Source: Tropicimonas marinistellae (lineage in GTDB: Bacteria > Pseudomonadota > Alphaproteobacteria > Rhodobacterales > Rhodobacteraceae). Taken from it: a DNA stretch of 64,000 bases. Numbering within the stretch: position 1 is the first letter of the stretch; the number at the start of each line of letters is the position of its first letter. Position numbers and translations under genes: made by a program. The stretch spans positions 1-64,000 of the forward strand of contig NZ_LNCI01000014.1 of NCBI RefSeq assembly GCF_001509585.1. Direction: 5' to 3'. Shown here in pieces: positions 35,899 through 45,391 of this stretch. The notes under the pieces are model-generated. The model had not been told where the DNA came from and did not search any database. It saw nothing but the letters and a program-made list of their open reading frames with translations.

Positions 35899-37434
35899 AT
35901 GCCGAAAACCAATGCGAAGGGGCTGAGCCCGTCCGTCACGCTCGACCGAGATTCCCATCGGCCGCTGTACCTTCAGCTCGTCGACAGCCTGCGCGCGTCG
36001 GTTGAAAACGGAACCCTGGAGATGGGCACGCGCCTCGCCTCCACGCGCAAGCTGGCCAGCGATTGGGGCGTCTCTCGAAATACCGTCATTCAGACATTTA
36101 ATGTACTTATTTCAGATGGTTACATCACATCCCGCACGGGTGACGGCACCTATGTATCAGATGCCACTACGCCGCCAGGAACCGCGGCTCAGACGAACTC
36201 GGAAACGACCGCTAGCTATCCGTTCCGCGGCCTCTCGCGTCGCGGGCGGCGGCTGGTTGTCAAGCGTGCCATCGGTGTGCCGGAACGGCCGCTGCCTTTC
36301 ATGCCGGACGTGCCGGATTTGCGGGAGTTCCCGATGCGCTCATGGCTTCGGCTTTTGAACGAGGTATCGGGCGGACTGACCGGCAATGCGTTGGCGGTTG
36401 CATCAAGTATGGGCTATCTGCCGCTTAGGAAGGCAATTTCACATCACGTCTCGGTCACCCGCGGTCTCCCGTGCAGCGCTGATCAGGTTATCATCACGAC
36501 CGGTTCGACTCAGGGGCTCGATCTGGTGATCCGCCTGCTGACGGATCGCGGAGACCCCGTCTGGATGGAAGACCCTGGCTATGTGGGCACCCGTGCGGCG
36601 CTGGTTGCGAATGGCTGCAACCTGCAACCAGTACCTGTCGATGGCGATGGTCTCCACGTGGAGACAGCAATTGCGAACTGCCTTTCCCCCAAGCTCGTTG
36701 CTGTCTCGCCGGCCCGGCAATACCCGTTGGGCACAGTCCTATCGAAGGCCCGCCGCAAGCGCCTGCTTGACTTCGCCGAAAAGACAGGGGCCTGGATTCT
36801 GGAAGACGACTACGATTCCGAGGTCTATTACGACGGCCCACCGCCCAGGGCGCTCAGCACCGAGCGCGGGAACGATCGGATCGTCTTTCTCGGCACCTTT
36901 TCAAAGACGCTCGTACCCTCGCTTCGATTGGGATACCTCATCGTACCGCCCGATCTTGGCGAGCACTTTGCCAATGCGCGGGTGAATTCGCAGGGACACG
37001 CCCCTCTGCTTGAGCAGATGGTGCTCGCGGAAATGATGAACCGCGGCCTCTATGCAGCGCATGTGAGGCGCATGCGCGTGCTCTACCGAGAGCGGCAGAC
37101 GGCATTGGCGCAAGCATTGGCGGAGACCCTGGATTATCGGGTGCCGAAGCGAGAGCTTACGGCCGGTATGCATCTGGTCCTACCGCTCGTCCCATCGGTG
37201 TCGGATGCCGAGATCGCGCTGCAGTTGCTCGACAAGCGCGTCGTGACTCGGCCGTTGTCACCCTATTTCACCGGGTCTCCGGCGCAGCAGGGCCTGTTGT
37301 TGGGGTTCGCCGCCTTCAATCCCGAGTCGATTTGGGAGGCAACCAACCGACTGGCAGCACTTGGCCACCACATCTCCCGCGCGGGATCACACCTCGACCG
37401 AGTTACGCCACCAACGGGGCGACGCAATCCGTAA
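35899..37434 (+). CDS. MocR/GabR-family regulator with aminotransferase domain
   Basis: A 511-residue PLP-binding regulator: an N-terminal GntR winged helix (about 20-88, with LASTRKLASDWGVSRNTVIQTF) and a C-terminal class I aminotransferase-like domain (about 110-490). The PLP lysine is in GTFSKTLVPSLRLGY, and EDDYDSEVYYDG and the ARQYPLG segment are also conserved. Such proteins sense amines or PLP adducts, which supports an amine or amino-acid-like ligand for the divergent cluster. ATG 35899 has only a weak site. Confidence 0.92.
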   Translation: MPKTNAKGLSPSVTLDRDSHRPLYLQLVDSLRASVENGTLEMGTRLASTRKLASDWGVSRNTVIQTFNVLISDGYITSRTGDGTYVSDATTPPGTAAQTNSETTASYPFRGLSRRGRRLVVKRAIGVPERPLPFMPDVPDLREFPMRSWLRLLNEVSGGLTGNALAVASSMGYLPLRKAISHHVSVTRGLPCSADQVIITTGSTQGLDLVIRLLTDRGDPVWMEDPGYVGTRAALVANGCNLQPVPVDGDGLHVETAIANCLSPKLVAVSPARQYPLGTVLSKARRKRLLDFAEKTGAWILEDDYDSEVYYDGPPPRALSTERGNDRIVFLGTFSKTLVPSLRLGYLIVPPDLGEHFANARVNSQGHAPLLEQMVLAEMMNRGLYAAHVRRMRVLYRERQTALAQALAETLDYRVPKRELTAGMHLVLPLVPSVSDAEIALQLLDKRVVTRPLSPYFTGSPAQQGLLLGFAAFNPESIWEATNRLAALGHHISRAGSHLDRVTPPTGRRNP

Positions 37435-37607
37435 CCACTGATCGGCGTCTTTCTGATCCGGAGCATTCAACGCCAGACCGGACGCCGCGTGCCCACCGCG
37501 CGGTTTTCGCGATTCACCGAAGAGACGGGAAACGTCGGAACCCGGCCCCGCGAATCCTGGGTGCCCTTGGCGTCGAAGGGATACCCCTGGCGCACCGCGC
37601 GTGTCGT

Positions 37608-38318
37608 TCAGAGTGCTGCGAGTTCCGCGCGCACCTGTTCAGCGGCCGCCCGTGGATCTGCGGCCTGCCAGATCGGACGACCGACGACAATATGATCGGC
37701 ACCATCCGCGATTGCGCGTGCAGGGGTCGCCACGCGCTTCTGGTCACCGAGCGCGGCGCCGGCCGGGCGCACACCGGGCGTCACGATGAGGCGGCCCGCG
37801 GCCTCGGGAAGGGCACGGATCAACGGGGCTTCCTGCGGCGAGGCGATCAGCCCGTCGGCACCGGCCTCCAGCGCCTTTGCCGCGCGTTCGAGCACGATCT
37901 CCTGCACCGTGCCGGGCTTGATCAGGCTTGCGTCGAGATCGTCTCGGTCGAGCGAGGTCAGGATCGTGACGGCAAGGATCTTGAGATCCTTGCCTCCCTT
38001 TCCTTCCCGGGCTGCCCGGACGACATGGGGGTCGCCATGGACGGTCAGGAAGTCGAGGTCGAACTGTGCAAGTCCGCGCACGGCCGCTTCGACCGTCGCA
38101 CCAATGTCGAATAACTTCATGTCGAGGAAAATGCGTTTGCCGTGCTCAGCCTTCAGCTCATTTGCCAAAGCCAGTCCGCCACCGGTGAGCATACCCAGAC
38201 CGATCTTGTAGAACGACACCGCGTCGCCGAGTCGCCCCGCCAGCTCCAGCCCCGCTATCGCGTTCGGCACGTCGAGGGCGACGATCAGACGGTCATCTGC
38301 GGTCGTGAGATTTGGCAT
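37608..38318 (-). CDS. pyrF: Orotidine 5'-phosphate decarboxylase
   Basis: A 236-residue class I OMP decarboxylase for the last step of UMP synthesis. It has IVALDVP near the start, the catalytic D-x-K-x-x-D in FLDMKLFDIG, and TPGVRPAGAALGDQKR plus GADHIVVGRPIW at the end. ATG 38318 has AGGAGA 8 bases upstream. Stands alone between the MocR gene and the RTX genes. Confidence 0.95.
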   Translation of the reverse strand: MPNLTTADDRLIVALDVPNAIAGLELAGRLGDAVSFYKIGLGMLTGGGLALANELKAEHGKRIFLDMKLFDIGATVEAAVRGLAQFDLDFLTVHGDPHVVRAAREGKGGKDLKILAVTILTSLDRDDLDASLIKPGTVQEIVLERAAKALEAGADGLIASPQEAPLIRALPEAAGRLIVTPGVRPAGAALGDQKRVATPARAIADGADHIVVGRPIWQAADPRAAAEQVRAELAAL

Positions 38319-38606
38319 GGAAACTGTCTCCTGGTGGCTCCGGATCCTCATGGCGGCCGGACACCCTGGGGTCAAGTTGCGATCCCGTCGAGCCGGGCAT
38401 TGACCCGGCGGTCTAAGTAGCGAAGCCAAGGCTTGCCAGTACAGAAACCTGCATGACGGCGGACGGTATCGACGCACAATGAAGGTCGTGCGGACGGTTT
38501 CTGCCGGTTACATCCGGGGCGCGGCCGGGTAACTCGGCAAGGCTGGCGGCCCGGGCAGGCCAATCTGCATGCCCGGACCATTGTGCCTGATTACGATACG
38601 CCGGTC

Positions 38607-41600
38607 CTAGAGTTCGAAGTAGGTCGACGACAGGAAGGTGACGTCATTCAGGAGAACACTGAAATCAGCCGTCCCATCTCCATTAACATCGGCCAAAACC
38701 AGTGCATCGCTCCCCTGAAGCTCGTAGCGCAACTGCCCGGCCGTGCCGGTGAAGAAGCTGGTCCCGATGTACGTGAAGGCCTGGTTTCCCCCGACGGTCG
38801 TGTTTGCATCAATGGCCGAGACGTCGATCCTGTCGCCCTCCGCCCCGCTGAAATCTGCGATCCGATCCCGTCCTGACGTCAGCACGGTCGAGTCCGACCG
38901 CGACTTGTACAGGAATGTATCGGAGTCGTCGCCCCCGCGGAGCGTATCGCCGCCATTGCCGCCCTCGAGCGTATCATCGCCAGCGCCACCGACAAGCAGG
39001 TCCTTCCCGGCGTTGCCGCGCAGCACATCGTCGCCATCGTCGCCGTAGAGGTCGTCATTGCCGGTACCACCAAGCAACCTGTCATCATCTCCACGGCCGC
39101 GGATTTCGTCATTCCCGGCACCACCCTGGATTACGTTCCCGATCGCGCTACCCAGGATCGTGTCGTTGAACTTCGAACCGATTGCATCCTCGATGGCGGT
39201 CTGTGTCGCCAGCGTTGCCGCATCCTTGATCACCTTGACGATGTTACTTGAATCCGCCTCCAGAGAGACCACGCCGCCATAGCCCAGCTCATCCACGAGG
39301 TTCTCGTAGGTCGTGGTCGAAATGTCCGTCACGGCGAAGATCGGGAAGATCCCGGACTTGTTCAACGCCTTCGCGAGTTGCTCTACGCTTGGGTAATCTT
39401 CCTTCGTCCCGTCCCCTTCGATGACGGCATCGCCGTCGTTGGGCGTGGTGATCCCTGCCGAGGCACCGTCGCCCGCTTCATGGTAGGACGCGTCGGTGAA
39501 GATCACCGCGGCGCGCTGTGTACCCTCGCGGAATCCGACCTCGCCATCGGCGCGGGCCGCGGTCTGAAAGAGCGCCTCCAGCTGGGCTTCGTCACCGTCG
39601 GCGCCGCTGAGAATGTCCATCTCGGCATAGGACTCGACGATCCGGCTGCTCGACTTGGTGATCGGGGTGAAGAGCTTGTAGACGTAGTCCGTTGTGCCGC
39701 CGAATGGCGATATGGGCTTGTCCACGAAACCCACCACGCCATAGGCGCTGTCGGGATTGACGTTCTTGATCGCCTTCACCACCCGAGGCACGAGCGTCCG
39801 GACGGTGGTGATATCATCGCCGAACGATCCGGAGAGATCCTGCAGGAACATCAGATCGAGTGGCAACGTGCTGGTTCCGCCTGCCGCGAGCGTCAGGGTT
39901 TCCCCGCCGGATGTCGAGGACTTGCCGGTTGCAAGGTTGATGTCGGCTGCCGACCGGGACTTGCTCGCATCCACGACATCGCGACTGCCGAGCGAGTCCT
40001 CGATGATTCCGGAGCCCTTGCCCGTGCCGAGCAGGTAGCGGTCGTTTCCAGAACCGCCAATCAGGCGTTCATTCTTCCCGGCGCCCGCGTCCAGCACATC
40101 GTTGCCAGCCCCACCGATCAGGATGTCCGAGCCGTCGCCGCCAACAAGACTGTCGTCGCCACGTCCGCCGTCCAAGATGTTTCCGTTCTTGTCTCCGAAC
40201 AGGCGGTCGTTGCCGTTCCCGCCGGTGACGTTCTCGATACTGATCAGCTTGTCCCGGTCACCGCCGCCCGTGTTTTGGAAACCGGTATTCGACAACCGCA
40301 CCGTCACGGCCTTGCCGATGTCGGAGTAGTCGGCAGTGTCGCTGCCGGCGTCACCGCGCAGCACATCCTCGCCGCGACCGCCGCGGAGAATGTCGTCCCC
40401 TTTTCCGCCAGACAACGTATCGTTGCCGTTGTTGCCGATCAGCAGGTTGTTTCCACCGTCACCCTTCAGCGAGTCGTTGGCCGATCCGCCTTCCAGGCCC
40501 TCGATGCTGACAAGCTTGTCTTTTCCGGCCTTCCCGGCCTTTTGCGCGGTGGACGAGGCGAGCGACAGGTTAAGCTTGGTCTTGATCTCGGCATAGGACG
40601 CGACATCGAACCCCGCACCACCGTTCAGCAAGTCGTCGCCAGCCTTGCCCTGAAGGAAGTCGTCGCCACCCCGGCCGAACAGGTCATTCCTGCCTCCGTC
40701 GCCGACCAGCATATCGTCAAACTCGGTACCGCCGAGCCGCTCGATCGAGATCAACTGGTCGCGCCCGGCGCCGCCGGTCTGTTGCTTGCCCTTTGCTCCC
40801 AGATCAACGGTAACGCCAGTGCCGATATCGGAATAGTCGGCCATGTCGCGGCCGCCCTTACCGTTGAGCACGTCGTTGCCAAGGCCGCCGATCAGGGTGT
40901 TCATCTGGCCGTTGCCAGTGAGTTCATCGCTAAAGGCACTTCCGATCAGGTTCTCGATACTGGTCAGCCGGTCGTTACCAGCGCCCCGTGTGTTCTGAAA
41001 TCCTCCCTTGGAAAGCGATACGAACACCTTAGCCGTGGCGTTTTCGTAGCTCGCCGCGTCGGTTCCGCCTTCGCCGTTGAGCCGGTTCCGCCCCAGCCCG
41101 CCGATCAGGATATCGTTGCCCCCGCGGCCAAGCAGATTGTCATCCCCATCGGCACCGTCGAGAGTATTGGCGCCGTTGTTGCCCTTGAGAGTGTCGTTGC
41201 TGTTGCTGCCGATGAGGTTCTCGATCGAGTTCGTTCTAATCGAATAGCTGCCACCGAAACCCCATACGGACCGACCGTTCACGGTCGCGTTCACTTCCGA
41301 GAACGCGTTCTCGAATGAAAGCGTGTCAATGCCGCTCTCGCCGTTAAACGTGGTTCCGCCATAGGTCGCAAGGAAGGTGTCGTCGCCCTTGCCGCCATAG
41401 GCCATGCCAGAGCTGTCGAAGGAGTCCCGGAAGGTATCGTTGCCGCCATCTCCAAAGAGCGTGTTCTTGCCGGCATCTCCGGAGATCAGATCGTTGCCGT
41501 CACCGCCCCGGATGACATCGTTTCCGGCGCCACCGTAGAGTGAATCGGAGCCGTCATTTCCGAGGATCGTGTCTTTGCCGTCATAGCCGTAGACCGTGTC

Positions 41601-42002
41601 GTTCCCACCTTTGCCCTCGATCCGGTTCGCGCCGTCGCTGCCGGTCAGATAGTCGTCGAAGTTGGTGCCGATGAGGTTCTCGATACTCGCAAAGGTCTTG
41701 CTGCCGCCCAGGATGAACTGCGTAAACGTGGATGAGAGCGAGGCAGAAACAGAGCTACCCGCGGTCAGAAAACTGACCGTGTCCGAGCCCTTTCCGCCAT
41801 CGACCGTGTCGGTTCCTTCGCCCGGCAGAAGGATGTCGTTTCCCTCGCCGCCCAGCAGGGTATCGTTACCGGCACCGCCAAACAATTGGTCGTTGCCGCC
41901 AAGTCCACGGAGCGTGTCGTCGCCGTCCAGCCCCTTGAGAATGTCTTTGCCACCGGTTCCCTTGAGATTGTTCGCTCCGGCGTTTCCAGTTTTCGTAACC
42001 AT
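38607..42002 (-). CDS. Large RTX calcium-binding exoprotein with embedded VWA-like domain
   Basis: A 1131-residue acidic protein with no N-terminal signal, expected to leave by a type I secretion system. Residues 10-680 are RTX nonapeptide blocks (GGxGxDxLx) interleaved with six SIE-N-L-x-G modules. Residues about 715-900 form a von Willebrand A-like domain with a DxSxS metal site (LQDLSGSF) and AAVIFTDASYHE. RTX repeats resume at about 945-1020, and a C-terminal secretion-signal region follows (DRIADFSGAEGDRIDVS, ending FLSSTYFEL). No ABC/MFP exporter genes are in the window. GGGGGAA precedes the ATG. Adhesion or matrix binding is a guess from the VWA domain. Confidence 0.9.
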   Translation of the reverse strand: MVTKTGNAGANNLKGTGGKDILKGLDGDDTLRGLGGNDQLFGGAGNDTLLGGEGNDILLPGEGTDTVDGGKGSDTVSFLTAGSSVSASLSSTFTQFILGGSKTFASIENLIGTNFDDYLTGSDGANRIEGKGGNDTVYGYDGKDTILGNDGSDSLYGGAGNDVIRGGDGNDLISGDAGKNTLFGDGGNDTFRDSFDSSGMAYGGKGDDTFLATYGGTTFNGESGIDTLSFENAFSEVNATVNGRSVWGFGGSYSIRTNSIENLIGSNSNDTLKGNNGANTLDGADGDDNLLGRGGNDILIGGLGRNRLNGEGGTDAASYENATAKVFVSLSKGGFQNTRGAGNDRLTSIENLIGSAFSDELTGNGQMNTLIGGLGNDVLNGKGGRDMADYSDIGTGVTVDLGAKGKQQTGGAGRDQLISIERLGGTEFDDMLVGDGGRNDLFGRGGDDFLQGKAGDDLLNGGAGFDVASYAEIKTKLNLSLASSTAQKAGKAGKDKLVSIEGLEGGSANDSLKGDGGNNLLIGNNGNDTLSGGKGDDILRGGRGEDVLRGDAGSDTADYSDIGKAVTVRLSNTGFQNTGGGDRDKLISIENVTGGNGNDRLFGDKNGNILDGGRGDDSLVGGDGSDILIGGAGNDVLDAGAGKNERLIGGSGNDRYLLGTGKGSGIIEDSLGSRDVVDASKSRSAADINLATGKSSTSGGETLTLAAGGTSTLPLDLMFLQDLSGSFGDDITTVRTLVPRVVKAIKNVNPDSAYGVVGFVDKPISPFGGTTDYVYKLFTPITKSSSRIVESYAEMDILSGADGDEAQLEALFQTAARADGEVGFREGTQRAAVIFTDASYHEAGDGASAGITTPNDGDAVIEGDGTKEDYPSVEQLAKALNKSGIFPIFAVTDISTTTYENLVDELGYGGVVSLEADSSNIVKVIKDAATLATQTAIEDAIGSKFNDTILGSAIGNVIQGGAGNDEIRGRGDDDRLLGGTGNDDLYGDDGDDVLRGNAGKDLLVGGAGDDTLEGGNGGDTLRGGDDSDTFLYKSRSDSTVLTSGRDRIADFSGAEGDRIDVSAIDANTTVGGNQAFTYIGTSFFTGTAGQLRYELQGSDALVLADVNGDGTADFSVLLNDVTFLSSTYFEL

Positions 42003-42307
42003 AACTTTCCCCCAACAATGTTCCGCTCTAACGGAAGTCTACACTAAATCTGGTGATTTCCCTCAGTCAATTACCCTACGTCCACTGATCGGATCTTCTG
42101 TAGGCGATTGCGATCCACGGCTCGCTACGACGGCGTCATATCCCCAGATGGTGGAGCGAGGGTTAAGCAACGCAGCAGGACGTCCTGCCACGCAAGTGGG
42201 CGGATATAATGCAAAGGGAGGTTTCGCGCAGCAGCCAGACCACCCCGCCAATGGCCGCTTGGGTGGACGGTATCAGTTGCTCACCGTTTCAAGGTGGAAA
42301 GATCGAC
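42003..42307. other. Gap between the two RTX genes, nothing recognised
   Basis: About 300 bases between the CAP-RTX stop and the large RTX start. I see no gene and no clear terminator. It should hold the promoter of the large RTX gene if the two are not co-transcribed. Confidence 0.4.
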
Positions 42308-43345
42308 TCAGGCAATCACCAGATCATTGCTCAAGTCGGCGGGGCGTTCGAAGTCCACGATCACCAGCTTGTCCTTTCCGAAGTCGAAAACCGTGTTGCC
42401 GTTCTCGACGCTGGCAAATTTCCTGATGACCTCGGCCTTGGTCAGCGTACCTGACCAGAGCCTGTCATCCAGCAGGATCGAATCCAACTCATCCACGAAG
42501 TCAACGATACGGTCTGTGCCGTAGCCTGCGCGAAACTCGAACGTATCCGCGCCCTTGCCGCCCTGAAGCCGGTCATTTCCGCCGCCGCCATTGAGAACGT
42601 CGTCCCGGTTGCCGCCGAACAGCTTGTCACCGCCACGGTTCCCGTTGAGCTCGTCCTCGCCAGTTCCCCCCTCAAGCGTATCGCGCCCGCTACCGCCATT
42701 AAGCCGGTCTGCGCCCCGGTTGCCTGTAAGCCGGTCGCTGTCAGCACCGCCGAACAAGAGGTCCTTTCCCTTTCCGCCTATCAAGATGTCTTCACCGGCG
42801 TGGCCCCGGAGTTCATCGGCTGCGTTCGTCCCGTTCACGACATCGTTGCCCGGGCCCGCGGTTGGGGCGGAGGTTCCGGTATCACCGGTGTCGAGCGCCA
42901 CGGATGCGGAGGTGGCGGCAAACGTCTGCGTTACGATCACCGCATCCCAGCCGTTGTAGTTGCCCCGCTCCACACCGATCCCGACGTAGTCGAAGCTCGA
43001 AGAAAGGATGTTGGCCCGGTGCCCGGGACTGTTCATCAGGCTGTCGAAGAGGTCCTCGACATCGTCTGAGATACCGGATGCGCCGCGTTCGCTCTGCCAA
43101 GCGATATTCTCTCCCCAGGTCCAGCTGCCACTGAACACGACGCCGGCATCCGACATGCGGTCACCCGCCGAAGACCCTCCCTTTCCGGTGTGAGAGAAGG
43201 TGTTTGTATCGAGCATCCAGATGCTGTGGTCTTCGGCGGCCTCGTTGAGGTCGAGAGCGAGCGACAAGGGGTCCACACCGGCCTTGGCGCGTGCCGCATT
43301 TATCAGATCGAGCATTTGCCGCTCAACGGCGGTGGCGACTGACAT
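42308..43345 (-). CDS. CAP/SCP-domain protein with RTX repeats
   Basis: A 345-residue protein. Residues about 5-145 are a bacterial CAP (SCP/PR1-like) domain, with LLDLINAARAKAG-like start (MLDLINAARAK), SHTGKGGSSAGDRM and WGENIAW. Residues about 165-275 are RTX nonapeptides, and the C-terminus (FVDELDSILLDDRLWSG) resembles the M10/RTX secretion end. No signal peptide, so type I secretion is expected, as for the adjacent larger RTX protein. Role of bacterial CAP domains is poorly known. Confidence 0.88.
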   Translation of the reverse strand: MSVATAVERQMLDLINAARAKAGVDPLSLALDLNEAAEDHSIWMLDTNTFSHTGKGGSSAGDRMSDAGVVFSGSWTWGENIAWQSERGASGISDDVEDLFDSLMNSPGHRANILSSSFDYVGIGVERGNYNGWDAVIVTQTFAATSASVALDTGDTGTSAPTAGPGNDVVNGTNAADELRGHAGEDILIGGKGKDLLFGGADSDRLTGNRGADRLNGGSGRDTLEGGTGEDELNGNRGGDKLFGGNRDDVLNGGGGNDRLQGGKGADTFEFRAGYGTDRIVDFVDELDSILLDDRLWSGTLTKAEVIRKFASVENGNTVFDFGKDKLVIVDFERPADLSNDLVIA

Positions 43346-43437
43346 GGTTGCCGTCTCTCTTCTTCCGTTACCAACAACCGATTGGACCGCAGGAATCCGT
43401 CAAGAGAGTGTCAAAAACGAGGCGTTCAATCCTGCGG

Positions 43438-44028
43438 CTAGCGGACAATGTGCCCGCCGTCGATATCGCCCAAGGCCTGAACCAGCGCATTCGAATTCGC
43501 GACACCGAATTTCTTCAGCAGCTTCGCCCGGTAGACCTCGACCGTCCGGTAGGAGATCTCGAGCTTAAGCGCGATCTCCTTGCTGGTGAGCCCGTCCGCG
43601 AGGTAGGAAACGATCTCCCGTTCCCGCCGCGTCAGGTCCCGGTAGGGCCGTATCTCCGACAGATCGGCGAAACTCCAGACGGCCCTCTGCAACGGTCGGT
43701 CGGGGGTGAAGGAATGCCCGCGCACCCGACACCAGAAGAGGCTGCCATCCTTTCGGGCCATGATCCGCTCGTCCCAATACGTGTTGGTTTCACGCAATTG
43801 CTTTACGCCGCGATCGCGCACGTTCGCGAATTCCTCATCGGTCGGGTAGAGAATTGAAAAGACGCGGTCTTTTAGCTCATCCTTCGCGTATCCAAACATT
43901 TCGGAAAAGGCGAGGTTGCACTCCCGGATCACCCGGTTTTCGGTCACCACCAGCCCGACTGGCGCATAGGTGAAGGCCAGTTCCGCGAAGCATCCGTCGC
44001 GGTAGCAGTCGTCGATACGTGTTTCCAC
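43438..44028 (-). CDS. PAS-LuxR transcriptional regulator
   Basis: A 196-residue regulator with one PAS domain (about 15-120, VGLVVTENRVIRECNLAF and KDGSLFWCRVRG) and a LuxR/FixJ-type HTH (about 127-190, LTRREREIVSYLADGLTSKEIALKL). There is no receiver domain, so it senses a ligand or redox signal through PAS. The start is GTG at 44028 with GGAG rather far upstream. Divergent from the branched-chain-type importer operon, which it probably controls. Confidence 0.87.
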   Translation of the reverse strand: METRIDDCYRDGCFAELAFTYAPVGLVVTENRVIRECNLAFSEMFGYAKDELKDRVFSILYPTDEEFANVRDRGVKQLRETNTYWDERIMARKDGSLFWCRVRGHSFTPDRPLQRAVWSFADLSEIRPYRDLTRREREIVSYLADGLTSKEIALKLEISYRTVEVYRAKLLKKFGVANSNALVQALGDIDGGHIVR

Positions 44029-44134
44029 GATATTGCGAGCTCCATGACCGTCTGAGACCCTTGTGGCGGAAAGCTAATCCAAGGGGAGGGCCCGGCGCAA
44101 TGCGCGGGGCACCGTTCGTTTCAGGGAGGAACCG

Positions 44135-45331
44135 ATGACCCTACGTGCAATTCTGGCCGGCGCAGTCGCGCTTGGCCTATCGGTGGCAGGTACGGCATTC
44201 GCGCAGGAACCGGTGAAGATCGCACTGGTCCACGGCGTATCCGGTCATAGTTTCGAGGTGTTCTCGAAACAGGCCCAGACCGGGTTCGAGCTTGGCATCG
44301 AATACGCCACGGGCGGAACTGGAGAGGTCAAGGGCCACCCGATCGAGATCGTCCACAAGGACACCCAGTTCAAGCCGGACGTGGCACGCGCCGTTCTGGC
44401 CGAAGCCTACGGTGACGACGAGGTGCTTCTTGCCGTTGGCGCAACATCCTCGGGAGTCACCAAGGGGTTGCTCCCCATCGCCGAGGAATACGAGAAGATC
44501 CTGATCGTGGAACCGGCCGTCGCCGACAGCCTCACCGGCCCCGACAGCAATCGCTACGTCTTCAAGACATCGCGCAATTCCTCGATGGACATGCAGGCCC
44601 AGGCGCTTGCACTGAAACCCGACGAGAATCTCTTCGTCGCCACGCTGGCCGAGGACTATGCCTTTGGCCGCGATGGTATCGCCGCATTCAAGGCGGCTCT
44701 GGAGGGCTCCGGCGCTACGGTGGTGACGGAGGAGTATATTCCACAAGGCACCGCAGATTTCACCGCCCCGACAGAGCGGATGTTCAACGCGCTCAAGGAC
44801 CAGGACGGCCGCAAGGTGATCCTGATCTACATTGCGGGCGGCGGCGACCCGATGGGCAAGATCAAGGCAATGCAGCCCGAGCGCTTCGATATCGAGATAT
44901 CCACCGGCGGTCATATCCTCCCGGTTCTGCCCACCTACAAAGCTGTCCCCGGCATGGAAGGGGCGATCTACTACTATTACGAGAGCCCGCAAAACGAGGT
45001 GAACGACTGGCTCGTCGCCACGCATCAGGAGCGGTTCGACAGCCCGCCCGATTTCTTCACCGCCGGTGGCATGGCGGCGGCCATGGCTGTGGTCAAGGCG
45101 CTTGAGACGGCTGAGGAATGGGAGACCGAAGCGCTGATCGAGGCGATGGAAGGCATGAGCTGGGAAACCCCCAAAGGCACCATGACATTCCGGCCTGAGG
45201 ACCATCAGGCGCTGCAAAGCATGTACCACTTCAAGATCCGCGTGGACGACGGCGTGGACTGGGCGATCCCGGAGCTGGTGCGCGAGATCAAGCCCGAGGA
45301 GATGGATATTCCGCTCGGCCGCTCCGAGTAA
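44135..45331 (+). CDS. Branched-chain-type ABC transporter substrate-binding protein
   Basis: A 398-residue type I periplasmic binding protein (LivJ-like). The signal peptide ends at TAFAQ (about 24). Family features are QTGFELGIEYATGGTGEVKGHPIEIVHKD-like N-lobe (residues about 50-75), VGATSSGVTKGLLPIAEEY, and EDYAFGRDG. Such proteins bind amino acids, amides, urea or aromatic acids; the ligand is unknown. ATG 44135 has GGAGGA 4 bases upstream. First gene of a six-gene operon. Confidence 0.87.
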   Translation: MTLRAILAGAVALGLSVAGTAFAQEPVKIALVHGVSGHSFEVFSKQAQTGFELGIEYATGGTGEVKGHPIEIVHKDTQFKPDVARAVLAEAYGDDEVLLAVGATSSGVTKGLLPIAEEYEKILIVEPAVADSLTGPDSNRYVFKTSRNSSMDMQAQALALKPDENLFVATLAEDYAFGRDGIAAFKAALEGSGATVVTEEYIPQGTADFTAPTERMFNALKDQDGRKVILIYIAGGGDPMGKIKAMQPERFDIEISTGGHILPVLPTYKAVPGMEGAIYYYYESPQNEVNDWLVATHQERFDSPPDFFTAGGMAAAMAVVKALETAEEWETEALIEAMEGMSWETPKGTMTFRPEDHQALQSMYHFKIRVDDGVDWAIPELVREIKPEEMDIPLGRSE

Positions 45332-45391
45332 TCCATTCCACCCAACTCCCGGCCCCGAGGCGGGCCGGGAGACGCGACACAGGTGCGCTCC

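Noticed and set aside
39378-41318. A 646-codon plus-strand frame opposite the RTX gene
   Set aside because: The minus strand encodes clear RTX repeats. The plus frame just reads the antisense of those repeats.
38607-42002. Short repeated units that could suggest a CRISPR array or satellite
   Set aside because: They are in-frame glycine/aspartate RTX repeats of a protein, of variable sequence and spacing, with no constant repeat and no cas genes.
45383-45391. GTG 45383 as start of the LivG-like gene
   Set aside because: Possible, but ATG 45392 has an AGGTG-type site at a better distance, and nothing conserved lies between the two.
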